Source of the DNA: Idiomarina aquatica
GTDB taxonomy: Bacteria > Pseudomonadota > Gammaproteobacteria > Enterobacterales > Alteromonadaceae
DNA length: 64,000 nt
Assembly: GCF_003987185.1 (NCBI RefSeq)
Contig: NZ_PIPS01000002.1
Location: 124,001 to 188,000, forward strand
Reading direction: 5' to 3'
The notes under the pieces are model-generated. The model was not told where the DNA came from. It did no database searches and saw nothing but the letters and a program-made list of their open reading frames with translations. Each line of letters starts with the position of its first letter. The first letter of the stretch is position 1. Positions 44,582 through 53,202 of the stretch are shown here, in pieces. Position numbers and translations under genes: made by a program.

Positions 44582-46477
44582 ATGGAACGAAGACAACAAC
44601 AACGACGGTTGCAACGACGCGAGCGCCTTACCACCGCGTTATTGCTGAAAATCAGTATTTGGGCTATTTCAATTGTGGTGGTGGCGTCAGCGATTACTTT
44701 TATTACCACCTACAACGATGCCCGCAAACGCGTCATCGAACTGTTACAACAGGATTTAAAGCCAACCCTTGAACTTAATCAGGCGTTGTTCCGGCGCATT
44801 GAGCAGCACGGCGAAATTCTGACTGAACAGTTTTTACAACGGTATCAGTTGCTAAACGGCGCACACCAACCGTTACAACACTTTAATCAATGGTATGAAG
44901 AAACCTCGCCCGGGGTGGTGCGTTTAAAGCCGGAGTTCAATCGCGGCATTGCGGTTGAGCAAAGCCATTTTCAACACTTGAGTGCGTTTCTTGGTCCCCG
45001 AGAACAACCTCTGACCGACGAACTGAAAACTCGCGTTATCGCCGCTCAATATACGCTGAACGCGCTGGGTCCGGCTTGGCAAAATGTGGTCGGCAACACA
45101 CATTTTTCTATGCCTGAAAATGTCCTCATTCTGTATTCACCAGAGTCTCCCTGGGGGTTGCTGGCGGATAAAGATTTGGTCATTACCGATTTTTCCGTGG
45201 TCAAGTCGACGCTGCAGAGCGAGAACCCCCAACGTGCGCCAAATTGGACTGGCTTGTATCATGATATTTCAGCGGATGTCTGGACCATCACCTACCAACG
45301 GCCTATTGATCTGAAGGGGCAGCATCTGGCAAACGCCAGCTTTGATATTGAGCTTGGTAGTCTGTTAACGGATTTAACCCAGCGAAAACGCCTAAACTCT
45401 GAGCACATGGTGCTGAATGCACGCGGCGATCTCATTGCGGCCTCCAATTTGTCGACAGAACAGATGCAGGATCGAGCAACGTTAACTGCTGACAATTACC
45501 AGGAGCCACTATTTCAGGCGGTCAATGATGTGATTGCCGACAACGCCTTTACCGAGAACCCGGCAGTGATCGAAAGTGACCGCAGTGAACAACTGATGAT
45601 CATCGATAAAATCGCGGGTCCTGACTGGTGGCACGTAACCGTGTACCCGCTGGCAGAAATTCGTAAGCAAGCAATGGTGTTGCCATTACGACTGGTCGCC
45701 GCAGGTATCGGACTGGTGTTGCTAACCTTGCTGATGACCTATTTACTGGTTCGTCGGGAAGTGAGTAAGCCGTTGCAGGAGGTGGCGACGGTAGCTTCAC
45801 TGATGGGGCAACGCAATTACCATGATGCATTGGCGCGACAGGCCGATGATATTAATGCGCGTGGAGAAGTGAAGCAGGCTCTGGATGCCTTTAAAACCAT
45901 GGCCACACGATTTTTAGCGGCGCAGAATGACTTGGAGCAGCAGGTTGAGGCGCGCACCGCTGAACTGGCTGAAGCGAATAAACAATTGGATGCCATGGCA
46001 TACCTGGATGGTTTAACGGGACTGCTGAACCGACGTGCCTTTGACCGTGACTTGGCGGCTGTCAAAAATAGCACGCAAGGTCATTATTTAATCATGGCGG
46101 ATATTGATGAGTTCAAACCCTATAATGACAATTATGGTCATGAGGCCGGTGATCAGGCACTTAAAAAGATAGCTGCCCGACTGGTGGGCGAGACATCAGC
46201 CAACGTCTATCGCTATGGCGGCGAGGAGCTCGCGCTGATCATGCCGGCAGACTCCGGCGAACAGGTACATAACGAGCTGGAGAAATTACGTGAAGGCGTG
46301 GTCGAATTGGCGATACCGCATCATTACAAGCAGGCGGAACTGGCGGTATTAACCCTGAGTATGGGCGCAGCGCCCATCAATCCGCAGCAGAGTAATGAAG
46401 AGAACATTCGTCGCGCCGACCGGCAGCTTTATCACGCCAAACATCAGGGCCGCAACCGGGTTTGTGTCAGTTCCTAA
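44582..46477 (+). CDS. membrane sensor diguanylate cyclase
   Basis: 631 residues. An N-terminal helix (ISIWAISIVVVASAITFIT), a large periplasmic dCache-like sensor region (about 45-355), a second helix, a HAMP-like linker (VRREVSKPLQEVATVASLMGQRNY), a coiled coil (FLAAQNDLEQQVEARTAELAEANKQLD) and a GGDEF domain (DGLTGLLNRRAFDRDL; ADIDEFKPYNDNYGHEAGD; RYGGEELALIMP). The signature is GGEEL rather than GGEEF, a tolerated change. The inhibitory RxxD site is absent. It should synthesise c-di-GMP in response to a periplasmic signal. Confidence 0.9.
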   Translation: MERRQQQRRLQRRERLTTALLLKISIWAISIVVVASAITFITTYNDARKRVIELLQQDLKPTLELNQALFRRIEQHGEILTEQFLQRYQLLNGAHQPLQHFNQWYEETSPGVVRLKPEFNRGIAVEQSHFQHLSAFLGPREQPLTDELKTRVIAAQYTLNALGPAWQNVVGNTHFSMPENVLILYSPESPWGLLADKDLVITDFSVVKSTLQSENPQRAPNWTGLYHDISADVWTITYQRPIDLKGQHLANASFDIELGSLLTDLTQRKRLNSEHMVLNARGDLIAASNLSTEQMQDRATLTADNYQEPLFQAVNDVIADNAFTENPAVIESDRSEQLMIIDKIAGPDWWHVTVYPLAEIRKQAMVLPLRLVAAGIGLVLLTLLMTYLLVRREVSKPLQEVATVASLMGQRNYHDALARQADDINARGEVKQALDAFKTMATRFLAAQNDLEQQVEARTAELAEANKQLDAMAYLDGLTGLLNRRAFDRDLAAVKNSTQGHYLIMADIDEFKPYNDNYGHEAGDQALKKIAARLVGETSANVYRYGGEELALIMPADSGEQVHNELEKLREGVVELAIPHHYKQAELAVLTLSMGAAPINPQQSNEENIRRADRQLYHAKHQGRNRVCVSS

Positions 46478-46504
46478 ATTACGATTTGCACAATGGAGCA
46501 TTCG

Positions 46505-46864
46505 ATGAAGCCAGGCTACACGGGCATTAAACGAGTTTGGAAAGCAACCTTTAATTCACTACGGGGCATTAAAAATGCCTGGTGTTACGAGGCTGCATTT
46601 CGTCAGGAAAGCCTGATGTGTCTGGTGTTAGTGCCCGTCGCGTTGCTGGTTGAGGCAACCCTTGCGGAGCGCTTATTGTTGTTTGCCAGTCTGTTTATTT
46701 TGCTCATCACTGAGTTGCTCAACTCGGCCATAGAAGCGGTTGTCGACCGGGTTGGCGCAGAGTTTCATGAGTTGAGCGGACGAGCCAAAGACATTGCCTC
46801 AGCAGCCGTGTTCTTTGCCTTGCTGTTTATGGCGGTGGTTTGGGTTGCAGTGTTGTTTTTTTAA
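46505..46864 (+). CDS. dgkA: diacylglycerol kinase DgkA
   Basis: 119-residue inner-membrane kinase that phosphorylates diacylglycerol to phosphatidate, recycling lipid from envelope modification. Three membrane helices and the family motif TELLNSAIEAVVDRVG are intact, as is the N-terminal amphipathic part (GIKRVWKATFNSLRGIKNAWCYEAAFRQE). The ATG at 46505 is preferred to 46493 because GGAGC lies at proper spacing. Confidence 0.95.
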   Translation: MKPGYTGIKRVWKATFNSLRGIKNAWCYEAAFRQESLMCLVLVPVALLVEATLAERLLLFASLFILLITELLNSAIEAVVDRVGAEFHELSGRAKDIASAAVFFALLFMAVVWVAVLFF

Positions 46865-46926
46865 TAAAAAAACCGAAACCCGGGAACTTTCTAACGATCA
46901 TACCAACCAGTAACACCCCAATCAGT

Positions 46927-46953
46927 TTAAGGTTTCCTTAAGTCTGTCTTAAT
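46927..46953 (+). promoter_or_regulatory. three TTAAG half-sites at 11-bp spacing (PmrA/QseB-like box)
   Basis: TTAAG at 46927-46931, TTAAG at 46938-46942 and TTAAT at 46949-46953 are spaced exactly 11 bp, one helical turn apart. This is the arrangement bound by OmpR-family regulators of the PmrA/QseB type (cTTAA-N6-cTTAA). The site lies about 60 bases before the first gene of the 47012-53116 unit, which itself encodes such a regulator. CATGAA at 46964-46969 may be the -10. The same arrangement recurs at 53140-53155. Confidence 0.7.
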
Positions 46954-47011
46954 AAAGTGGCGACATGAATGATGTTAGCGGCAATCTCCGCTAAGTTAAG
47001 GAGTGTTCATC

Positions 47012-47629
47012 ATGCGTCACCACTGGATTATGCCTGACCATCCGTTACGTTCGCAGGTAGAGGCCTTCATTTGCGAGCGCTACTGGTTAAATTTTAAAGC
47101 CTGTTTACGGCAATTACCAAGCCATCTGCTGGCTGTATTTGATGAACAAACGGATAACCTCGATGGAAAGCTGGTAGCGGCTTGCGGCATTCAATTTGCT
47201 GACCAGCAGGTGTTGTTTTCGCAGGCTTATCTGGATCGAAGCCCTCAACATTATTGTATCGATGGACGGCCATTGCCCGGCTATGGACAGCTCGCCGAGG
47301 TCGGTTCTATGGCGGCAGTGGCGGTGGATTATTTGCCAAGCCTGTTTGGCGCCGTGATTGAGGCGCTGCAACCGCTGGGACGCACGGCGGTGATTTTTAC
47401 AGCCACGCGAGCCTTGCAAAAATACTTTGCCCGCCAGGGTATTGTCCTGACCCAACTGGCTGAAGCCCGGCCAACTGCACTACCGGAATCGGTGCGTGAC
47501 CTTTGGGGGAATTACTACCAGCATCAACCGTTGGTGCTGGCGGGTTGGCTGAAGCAGGGCGGTGTGTTTACCGCGCATAAACGCCCTATGACTAACGTTG
47601 TTGAGCAAGGACGTGCCGTATGTCAATAA
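47012..47629 (+). CDS. thermostable-hemolysin family protein
   Basis: 205 residues resembling the T_hemolysin family (Vibrio delta-VPH type): LLAVFDEQTDNLDGKLVAACGIQFADQQVLFSQAYLD...EVGSMAAV...AVIFTATRALQKYFARQGI. Despite the name, the family belongs structurally to the acetyltransferase superfamily that also includes autoinducer synthases, so acyl transfer is at least as likely as membrane lysis. No signal peptide. The ATG at 47012 follows TTAAGGAG. It overlaps the AMP-ligase gene by 10 bases, and the following genes run without gaps, indicating a pathway. Confidence 0.82.
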   Translation: MRHHWIMPDHPLRSQVEAFICERYWLNFKACLRQLPSHLLAVFDEQTDNLDGKLVAACGIQFADQQVLFSQAYLDRSPQHYCIDGRPLPGYGQLAEVGSMAAVAVDYLPSLFGAVIEALQPLGRTAVIFTATRALQKYFARQGIVLTQLAEARPTALPESVRDLWGNYYQHQPLVLAGWLKQGGVFTAHKRPMTNVVEQGRAVCQ

Positions 47630-48972
47630 CCGAGTTTCAGGCACGCTTGCAGGCACACGCGCAGACAAGTCCGCCGCGGGTGGCGATCAGAACCGCAGAC
47701 GCTGCCATTACCTACGGCGAATTATTGGCTGAAATACGCGCCCAACAAGCGCAACTTCAGACGCAGCAACAGAACGTCTATGTGCTCGAAGATACTGACC
47801 CGGTGGCGTGGATCGTCAAGGATCTGGCGCTGTTGTTTGCTGGCGGCGCCTGCGTCCCAATGCCACCTTTTTTCAGTCCCCGACAACGTCAATTTGTGTT
47901 GCAGCAACTTGAAGGCGAGGTCAGGTTACCGCCGTTAACGGCGAAAGTGACGTTCACCTCCGGAACCACCGGTGAACCGAAGGGTGTGTGTTTATCGGCA
48001 GACAATATTCTGCGGACCTTGCAGGCGTTATTGCAACGGCTGAGTGGTGTATCGGTTCAGCGGCACTTGTCACTGATGCCGCTGGCGGTGTTACTGGAAA
48101 ACATAGCCGGTGTCTATCTGGCACTGTGGTTGGGGGCCGAAGTGGTGTTGCTGACGCCGGAGCAAACTGGATTACAGGGCTCGTCATCGTTAACCGCGGC
48201 GACGTTTTTTAGTGCCCTGAAACGGTATCAGCCGGATAGCTTGATCCTAACTCCGGCATTACTGCAGGCGGTGGTCACGGGGGTTGAGCAAAACTACCTG
48301 AGCGCAGCGCAGTTCTCATTACTCGCGGTGGGTGGTGCGCGTCTCTGCGATACATTGGAGCGACGTGCGCTGGCGCTGGGGTTACCGCTGTTGCAGGGCT
48401 ATGGCTTGTCGGAGTTCAGCTCCGTTGTCACGCTTAATGTGCCGGGGAAATGCGTTCCGGGCAGCGTCGGGCCGCCGTTAAACCATGCACAAATTCATAT
48501 TGATGACGGCGAGATTGTGGTTGCCGGGAATACCATGCTGGGTTACTTGGATAGCCCCGAAAGTTGGTTCCCGCAACGCATAAGAACCGGTGACCTGGGG
48601 CATTTTGATGAGGCTGGAAACCTCTTTATACGGGGTCGCCGCAAACACATCATTGTCACACCGTTTGGTCGCAATGTGGATCCCGAATGGCTTGAAACTG
48701 AGCTTTGTACGTCGACCGCGGTGCGTCAGGCTGCGGTGTTTGGTTCCGAGTCACTGCCACTGACGGCGCTTATCGTTGCGTCGACGCAGAGCAACGAGGA
48801 ACTGATCAGCCAGGCATTGCTCGCCCTCAATCAGCAGTTACCCGATTATGCCCGTATTCAGCGATTTTTTGTGCTGGATGCGCCTTTTTCTGTCAGCAAT
48901 CAGCAACTGACCGGTACCGGACGCTTGCGTCGAGCGGCCATCGCTGAAGCTTATCAATCACTTTTAACATGA
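47620..48972 (+). CDS. AMP-dependent ligase (acyl/aryl-CoA synthetase-like)
   Basis: 450 residues of the ANL superfamily, short compared with about 500-550 usually. Visible motifs are the P-loop TFTSGTTGEPKGVCLS, GYGLSEFSSVV, RTGDLGHFDEAGNLFIRGRRKHIIVTPFGRNVDPEWLE and the C-terminal region NQQLTGTGRLRRAAI. The catalytic lysine normally found in the last motif (GKxxR) appears to be Arg435. It is expected to activate a carboxylate as an acyl-adenylate, perhaps passing it to the hemolysin-family protein or to CoA. The substrate is unknown. It overlaps the next gene's upstream region by 4 bases at an alternative ATG (48969). Confidence 0.88.
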   Translation: MSITEFQARLQAHAQTSPPRVAIRTADAAITYGELLAEIRAQQAQLQTQQQNVYVLEDTDPVAWIVKDLALLFAGGACVPMPPFFSPRQRQFVLQQLEGEVRLPPLTAKVTFTSGTTGEPKGVCLSADNILRTLQALLQRLSGVSVQRHLSLMPLAVLLENIAGVYLALWLGAEVVLLTPEQTGLQGSSSLTAATFFSALKRYQPDSLILTPALLQAVVTGVEQNYLSAAQFSLLAVGGARLCDTLERRALALGLPLLQGYGLSEFSSVVTLNVPGKCVPGSVGPPLNHAQIHIDDGEIVVAGNTMLGYLDSPESWFPQRIRTGDLGHFDEAGNLFIRGRRKHIIVTPFGRNVDPEWLETELCTSTAVRQAAVFGSESLPLTALIVASTQSNEELISQALLALNQQLPDYARIQRFFVLDAPFSVSNQQLTGTGRLRRAAIAEAYQSLLT

Positions 48973-48989
48973 CGTCAGTGAGGAAAAGA

Positions 48990-49652
48990 ATGATGTTTTT
49001 TAACCAATTATGTGAACAAACGGCAACCGAACAAGCTTACTTGCTGAGTGCGCCGGCTATTCAGCAGGCATTACAGGGGGAAATAACACTGCCACGTTAT
49101 CAGGCGTTTCTGACACAGGCTTATCATCATGTAAAACATACCATCCCACTGCTCATGCGCTGTGGTAGCCATTTAGCCTTCAGTGAGGAGTGGTTACGAA
49201 AAGCCATTGTTGAGTACATCAACGAGGAGTACGGCCACGAACGCTGGATTTTGAATGATATCAAAGCCAGTGGCGGTAATGCAGAGATGATGGCGGCGGG
49301 CGTACCGCATAGTTCAACGCAGGCGATGGTTTCGTTGGTTTATGATGCCATTGAAAGCGAACATCCAGCCGCTTTCTTTGGTATGGCTCATGTGCTGGAA
49401 GGTACCAGTGTGCAATTGGCGACCAAAGCGGCCGGCGCGATTCAAAGCAAACTGAAGCTGCCCAAATCGGCATTTAGTTATCTCCTGTCCCACGGTGATC
49501 TCGATCAGGACCACGTTCAGTTCTTTGAGAAGCTGATGAATCAGGTTACTGATGTCAGTGCGCAACGCGCCATTGTGCAGACGGCTCGCCATGTCTATCG
49601 TCTTTACGGCGATATGTTCCGGGCGCTACCCGAACTTGCCGGAGAGCAGTGA
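48990..49652 (+). CDS. haem-oxygenase-like diiron enzyme (TenA/UndA-like)
   Basis: About 220 residues, all helical, of the iron-containing redox enzyme (HDO) group. Probable metal ligands are Glu80 and His83 (EEYGHE), Glu137 (VLEGTS) and His175 (DLDQDH), a spacing close to the E-x2-H...E...H set of UndA, which oxidises fatty acids. An additional His cluster (YHHVKH) occurs near residue 47. It presumably oxidises the compound activated by the preceding ligase. The start may be 48969, 48990 or 48993; AGGAAAAG favours the later ones. Confidence 0.82.
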   Translation: MMFFNQLCEQTATEQAYLLSAPAIQQALQGEITLPRYQAFLTQAYHHVKHTIPLLMRCGSHLAFSEEWLRKAIVEYINEEYGHERWILNDIKASGGNAEMMAAGVPHSSTQAMVSLVYDAIESEHPAAFFGMAHVLEGTSVQLATKAAGAIQSKLKLPKSAFSYLLSHGDLDQDHVQFFEKLMNQVTDVSAQRAIVQTARHVYRLYGDMFRALPELAGEQ

Positions 49653-50449
49653 TGAGCGACGTTAACTGGCCAGCGCAAACGCTGGTACTAACCGGCGCTT
49701 CCGGCGGTTTGGGACAAGCGCTGGCGGAACAATTGAGTCGGCGCGGCGCGCGCCTGCTATTAGTGGCGCGCTCAACGGAACAGCTCAGCGCGTTAGCAAC
49801 TCGATTAAAGCAGACGGCCGTGGCGGCTGATTTAGCCACCGAAGCCGGCCGACAGCGGTTGCAAGAATGCGTACAGGCTTTGTCGACGCCACTAACCGGC
49901 CTTATCAATAATGCCGCTGTTACTCACGAGGGTCTGTTTGCGGATGCTACAGCAGAGGACATTGAAGCCGTTATTGAGACCAATCTAAAAATGCCGCTGT
50001 TGTTAACTCATCAACTGCTGCCACAGTTACGGACAAACCATGGTTGGGTAATGAACATCGGCTCGGTGTTTGGTGCGCTCGGGTTTCCTGGTCAGTCGTT
50101 GTACTGCGCCAGTAAATTCGGCCTGCGTGGGTTTTCTGAAGCTCTGCAACGGGAATTAATGGCGGACGATGTAACGCTGCTTTACTGTGCGCCACGCGCT
50201 ATTCATACCAACCTAAATAACGGGTTGATCAGCCGCTTAAACCAGCGCTTAAAAACCGCACAGGACTCGCCACAGTGGGTAGCCGCGCAAGTGATTCAGC
50301 AGATCGAACAACAGCAACATAGCCAAACTCTGGGCTGGCCGGAAAAAGCCTTTGCCCGAATCAACGGACTGTGGCCGGAGCAGGTTGCAAGAAGCCTGCG
50401 TCGTGCCCGGCAAACCTTATATAAACTACTTGAGGATAACCCATCATGA
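49652..50449 (+). CDS. short-chain dehydrogenase/reductase of the same cluster
   Basis: 265-residue SDR: nucleotide site TGASGGLG, Arg in LLLVARS suggesting NADP preference, NNAA, catalytic Ser in NIGSVFG, and YCASK. A C-terminal helical extension (about 40 residues: GWPEKAFARINGLWPEQVARSLRRARQTLYKLL) resembles that of lipid-handling SDRs. The ATG overlaps the stop of the diiron enzyme gene by one base, so expression is coupled. Probably reduces or oxidises the pathway intermediate. Confidence 0.87.
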   Translation: MSDVNWPAQTLVLTGASGGLGQALAEQLSRRGARLLLVARSTEQLSALATRLKQTAVAADLATEAGRQRLQECVQALSTPLTGLINNAAVTHEGLFADATAEDIEAVIETNLKMPLLLTHQLLPQLRTNHGWVMNIGSVFGALGFPGQSLYCASKFGLRGFSEALQRELMADDVTLLYCAPRAIHTNLNNGLISRLNQRLKTAQDSPQWVAAQVIQQIEQQQHSQTLGWPEKAFARINGLWPEQVARSLRRARQTLYKLLEDNPS

Positions 50450-51093
50450 ACAAAACATTGGCATTCGTGACCACATTGGCACTCAGTCTGAATTTGATGA
50501 TGACATCGGCACAGGCAAGTGACGATAGCACCTTATTGTCGTTGCAAACGCGCTGGGCCGAGGTTAATTATCAGCTCCGGGAGAAACAGCAGGAAGCGGG
50601 CTTCGTTGAGCTTGAGCAACAAGCAAAAGCGTGGATTCAAGCGGCACCGGAGTCGGCCGCTGCACACATCTGGCTGGGTATTATCAAAAGTACACACGCG
50701 GGAGCTGCCGGGGGATTGAGTGCATTAGGTCTGGCTAAAGAAGCCAGAAAAGCGCTGGAAACGGCGTTACAACTGGATGCAACGGCGCTGGATGGTTCGG
50801 CGTATGCGTCACTGGGGACACTGTATTACAAGGTGCCGGGCTGGCCCTTTGGTTTTGGCGATGATGACAAAGCCCGACAGCTGTTGGAAAAAGCGCTGGC
50901 AATTAATCCCGATGGCATTGACCCTAACTACTTTTACGCCGACTATTGGTATGAGCAAGGGGATTATCAGCAAGCGGCCAAGTATGCCAATAAGGCGCTG
51001 CAGGCGGCGCCACGGCCACAACGACCCCTGGCGGATGCAGAACGGCGCAAAGAAATAGCCGCTTTGTTGCAAAAAATCGAGCGCAAAAAATAG
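50446..51093 (+). CDS. exported tetratricopeptide-repeat protein
   Basis: 215 residues. A signal peptide (LAFVTTLALSLNLMMTSAQA) precedes three to four TPR-like helical pairs (AAHIWLGIIKSTHAG; EARKALETALQLD; SAYASLGTLYYKVPGWPFGFGDDDKARQLLEKALAINPDG; YFYADYWYEQGDYQQAAKYANKALQ). The WPFGFGDD motif is seen in TatT/TRAP-T-associated TPR proteins. A scaffold or binding protein in the periplasm is inferred. It overlaps the SDR gene by 4 bases and is followed 14 bases later by the response regulator. Confidence 0.82.
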   Translation: MNKTLAFVTTLALSLNLMMTSAQASDDSTLLSLQTRWAEVNYQLREKQQEAGFVELEQQAKAWIQAAPESAAAHIWLGIIKSTHAGAAGGLSALGLAKEARKALETALQLDATALDGSAYASLGTLYYKVPGWPFGFGDDDKARQLLEKALAINPDGIDPNYFYADYWYEQGDYQQAAKYANKALQAAPRPQRPLADAERRKEIAALLQKIERKK

Positions 51094-51107
51094 GAGCGCG
51101 GCAAGCG

Positions 51108-51770
51108 ATGGAACTGCTGTTAATAGAAGATGACGCTATGCTCGGACAAGCGGTTGAACTGGGCTTGTCTGAGCGGCAATTTGTGGTGCAGTGGGTGCGA
51201 ACCGGGGCTGCGGCAATCAGTGAACTCAATCGTCAACCTTACGATGTGGCGGTATTGGATCTCGGACTGCCGGACCTTGATGGCAGTCGGGTGCTGGCAT
51301 CGCTGCGCAAAAAAGGCCAACCGTTACCGGTATTGATATTAACAGCACGTGATGACAGCCGTGAGGTGGTTAAATTGCTTGACCTGGGGGCCGATGACTA
51401 CATGGTTAAGCCGTTCGATATGAACGAGCTGGCCGCGCGTCTGCGCGCCTTGGTCAGGCGTCAGCGGGGTTATGCGTCCCAGCAGTTACAGGTTGGCCCG
51501 TTGACTTTAGATGATATCAATCATCAGGTGCGGGTGCACAATCAGGACATTACCCTGTCCAGACGAGAGTTTGAACTGCTAAAAGCATTAATGGCGGCGC
51601 CGGATCGTGTCCACAGTCGCGATAAACTTGAAAACCTGGTGTTTTGTAATGAACAGCAAGTCGAGAGTAACGCGCTTGAAGTGCACGTGCACAATTTACG
51701 CAAAAAGCTGGGCAATAAAGAATGGATTCAAACCATTCGCGGTGTGGGATATCGCTTAGCATGCAACTGA
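51108..51770 (+). CDS. OmpR-family response regulator (QseB/PmrA-like)
   Basis: 220 residues: a receiver domain (LLLIEDDAMLGQAVELGL, phospho-acceptor Asp51 in AVLDLGLPDLDG, Lys in MVKPFDMNEL) and a winged-helix output domain (LTLDDINHQVRVHNQDITLSRREFELLKALM...LEVHVHNLRKKLG...IRGVGYRLA). It most closely resembles the QseB/PmrA branch, whose members bind TTAA half-sites 11 bp apart. Such sites occur at 46927-46953 and 53140-53155, flanking this unit, so autoregulation is likely. AGGAGCG precedes the ATG. Confidence 0.92.
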   Translation: MELLLIEDDAMLGQAVELGLSERQFVVQWVRTGAAAISELNRQPYDVAVLDLGLPDLDGSRVLASLRKKGQPLPVLILTARDDSREVVKLLDLGADDYMVKPFDMNELAARLRALVRRQRGYASQQLQVGPLTLDDINHQVRVHNQDITLSRREFELLKALMAAPDRVHSRDKLENLVFCNEQQVESNALEVHVHNLRKKLGNKEWIQTIRGVGYRLACN

Positions 51771-53116
51771 TACGGCGATTCCAGCGCAAGCTACATTCCA
51801 TTCGGCGGCGCATTCTTATTGCCGTGTCATTGGTTTACCTATTGAGTTCGGCGGTTTCCGCGGTTTGGATCCATCAGGAAATCAGCCACGAAGTGGATGA
51901 GCTCTTTGATGCCGAGATGGTGCAACAGGCCAAAACCTTATTGGCGCTGGTGAGCATTGTCGAACAACTGCCAGCGCAACAGCTCACCATAGATCCGTTA
52001 AACGCGCATTCCTATGAAGGCAAATTATCTTACCGAATCGAGCAACATGATGGCAACGTCGTGATGCAGACACGCGGCAGTATGGACTTGAGCCGCATCG
52101 ACTTCCGCGAGGGTTTTTCGATTCAACAAATCGGGCAAGAGGTGTGGCACACGTTTGGCGTATCATCGGCCGATCAGCGCTATCGAATCTTGTTGTTACA
52201 GGAGGATGAATTTCGCGCGGAGATCCGCACCGATCTGACAACAGATACGGTGATTCCGGTGCTAACTCTGCTACCGTTGATGTTGTGGTTGGGCTGGTGG
52301 ACCATCAACCGAAATTTTGCCAGTTTCACCCGTCTGGCGAATGCGCTGCGGCGGAAACGTTCGACCGACTATCAGCCGTTTACCGAAGCTAATGATCCGG
52401 AGGAAGTGGCGTTGGTGAAACGCGCGCTGAACCACTATCTGCACCGAATCGAACAAAGCTTTCTGCGTGAACGAAGGTTCTCGGCGGATGCTGCGCATGA
52501 ACTGCGTACGCCGTTGGCGAGTTTGAAAGCGCAGTTGCAGAACCTGATACGACGGGCGGACAACGATGAACAAAAGCAGCAATTGAACGGTTTGTTGACC
52601 AGTACCGAACGCTTGGTGAAACTGGTTGAAAGCTTGCTATTGCTGGCGCGAACTGAAATGCCACCGGAGCCAATGCAAGCGCTTAATGTCGCAAGCATTG
52701 CCCGTCAGGTGATGGCTGATTATTACCACAAGTTAGAAGCAAAAGGACTGCAGTACCAGGTACAGTTACCACAACGGTTGGAATGGCTGAGTGATGAGGC
52801 TTATCTGTCGATGTTACTCACTAACCTAATCGATAATGCCGTAAAATATGCCCCGCCGGGAAGTATTATTGAGGTGTCTGTGCAACAAGGTGAGCTACTG
52901 ATCAGTAATGAAGTTGATGGGGTTCATCAGATCGATACGGAACGACTCACCGAACGCTTCTATCGAGGCCAACAACTGGATGTTGATGGTTCCGGGTTGG
53001 GTTTGAGCATCGTTAAACAGTTAGCGCAACAGTTACAGTTAACGATCCGTTTTGAACGGCACCAACAACGTTTCATAGCGCGCCTGCACTTTGATACTGA
53101 TCAACAAACGCTTTGA
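51761..53116 (+). CDS. sensor histidine kinase (QseC/PmrB-like)
   Basis: 451 residues: helix 1 (ILIAVSLVYLLSSAVSAVW), a periplasmic sensor of about 125 residues, helix 2 (TVIPVLTLLPLMLWLGWWTI), a HAMP-like linker and a HisKA domain with phospho-acceptor His246 in AADAHELRTPLASL-type context. The HATPase boxes follow (NLIDNAVKYAPPGS, GSGLGLSIVKQL). The start overlaps the regulator gene by 10 bases. The periplasmic part has few Asp/Glu clusters, so the ligand class is not evident. Confidence 0.92.
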   Translation: MQLIRRFQRKLHSIRRRILIAVSLVYLLSSAVSAVWIHQEISHEVDELFDAEMVQQAKTLLALVSIVEQLPAQQLTIDPLNAHSYEGKLSYRIEQHDGNVVMQTRGSMDLSRIDFREGFSIQQIGQEVWHTFGVSSADQRYRILLLQEDEFRAEIRTDLTTDTVIPVLTLLPLMLWLGWWTINRNFASFTRLANALRRKRSTDYQPFTEANDPEEVALVKRALNHYLHRIEQSFLRERRFSADAAHELRTPLASLKAQLQNLIRRADNDEQKQQLNGLLTSTERLVKLVESLLLLARTEMPPEPMQALNVASIARQVMADYYHKLEAKGLQYQVQLPQRLEWLSDEAYLSMLLTNLIDNAVKYAPPGSIIEVSVQQGELLISNEVDGVHQIDTERLTERFYRGQQLDVDGSGLGLSIVKQLAQQLQLTIRFERHQQRFIARLHFDTDQQTL

Positions 53117-53139
53117 TGCCGGCGGCTGTTCATAGAACC

Positions 53140-53155
53140 TTAAGATTATCTTAAT
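53140..53155 (+). promoter_or_regulatory. second PmrA/QseB-like box, before cytochrome b561
   Basis: TTAAG (53140-53144) and TTAAT (53151-53155) with 11-bp spacing, as at 46938-46953. The TAGATT at 53166-53171 may be the -10, at the same distance from the last half-site as the proposed -10 of the first box. It indicates that the cytochrome gene belongs to the same regulon. Confidence 0.68.
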
Positions 53156-53202
53156 CTGCGCTCGGTAGATTGCTGCTAACCCTGTTAAAGAGAGTAAGCC
53201 GT

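Noticed and set aside
47012-47629. A true LuxI-type autoinducer synthase
   Set aside because: The conserved LuxI Arg/Trp/Phe set is not visible; only the broader superfamily link of the hemolysin family supports acyl transfer.
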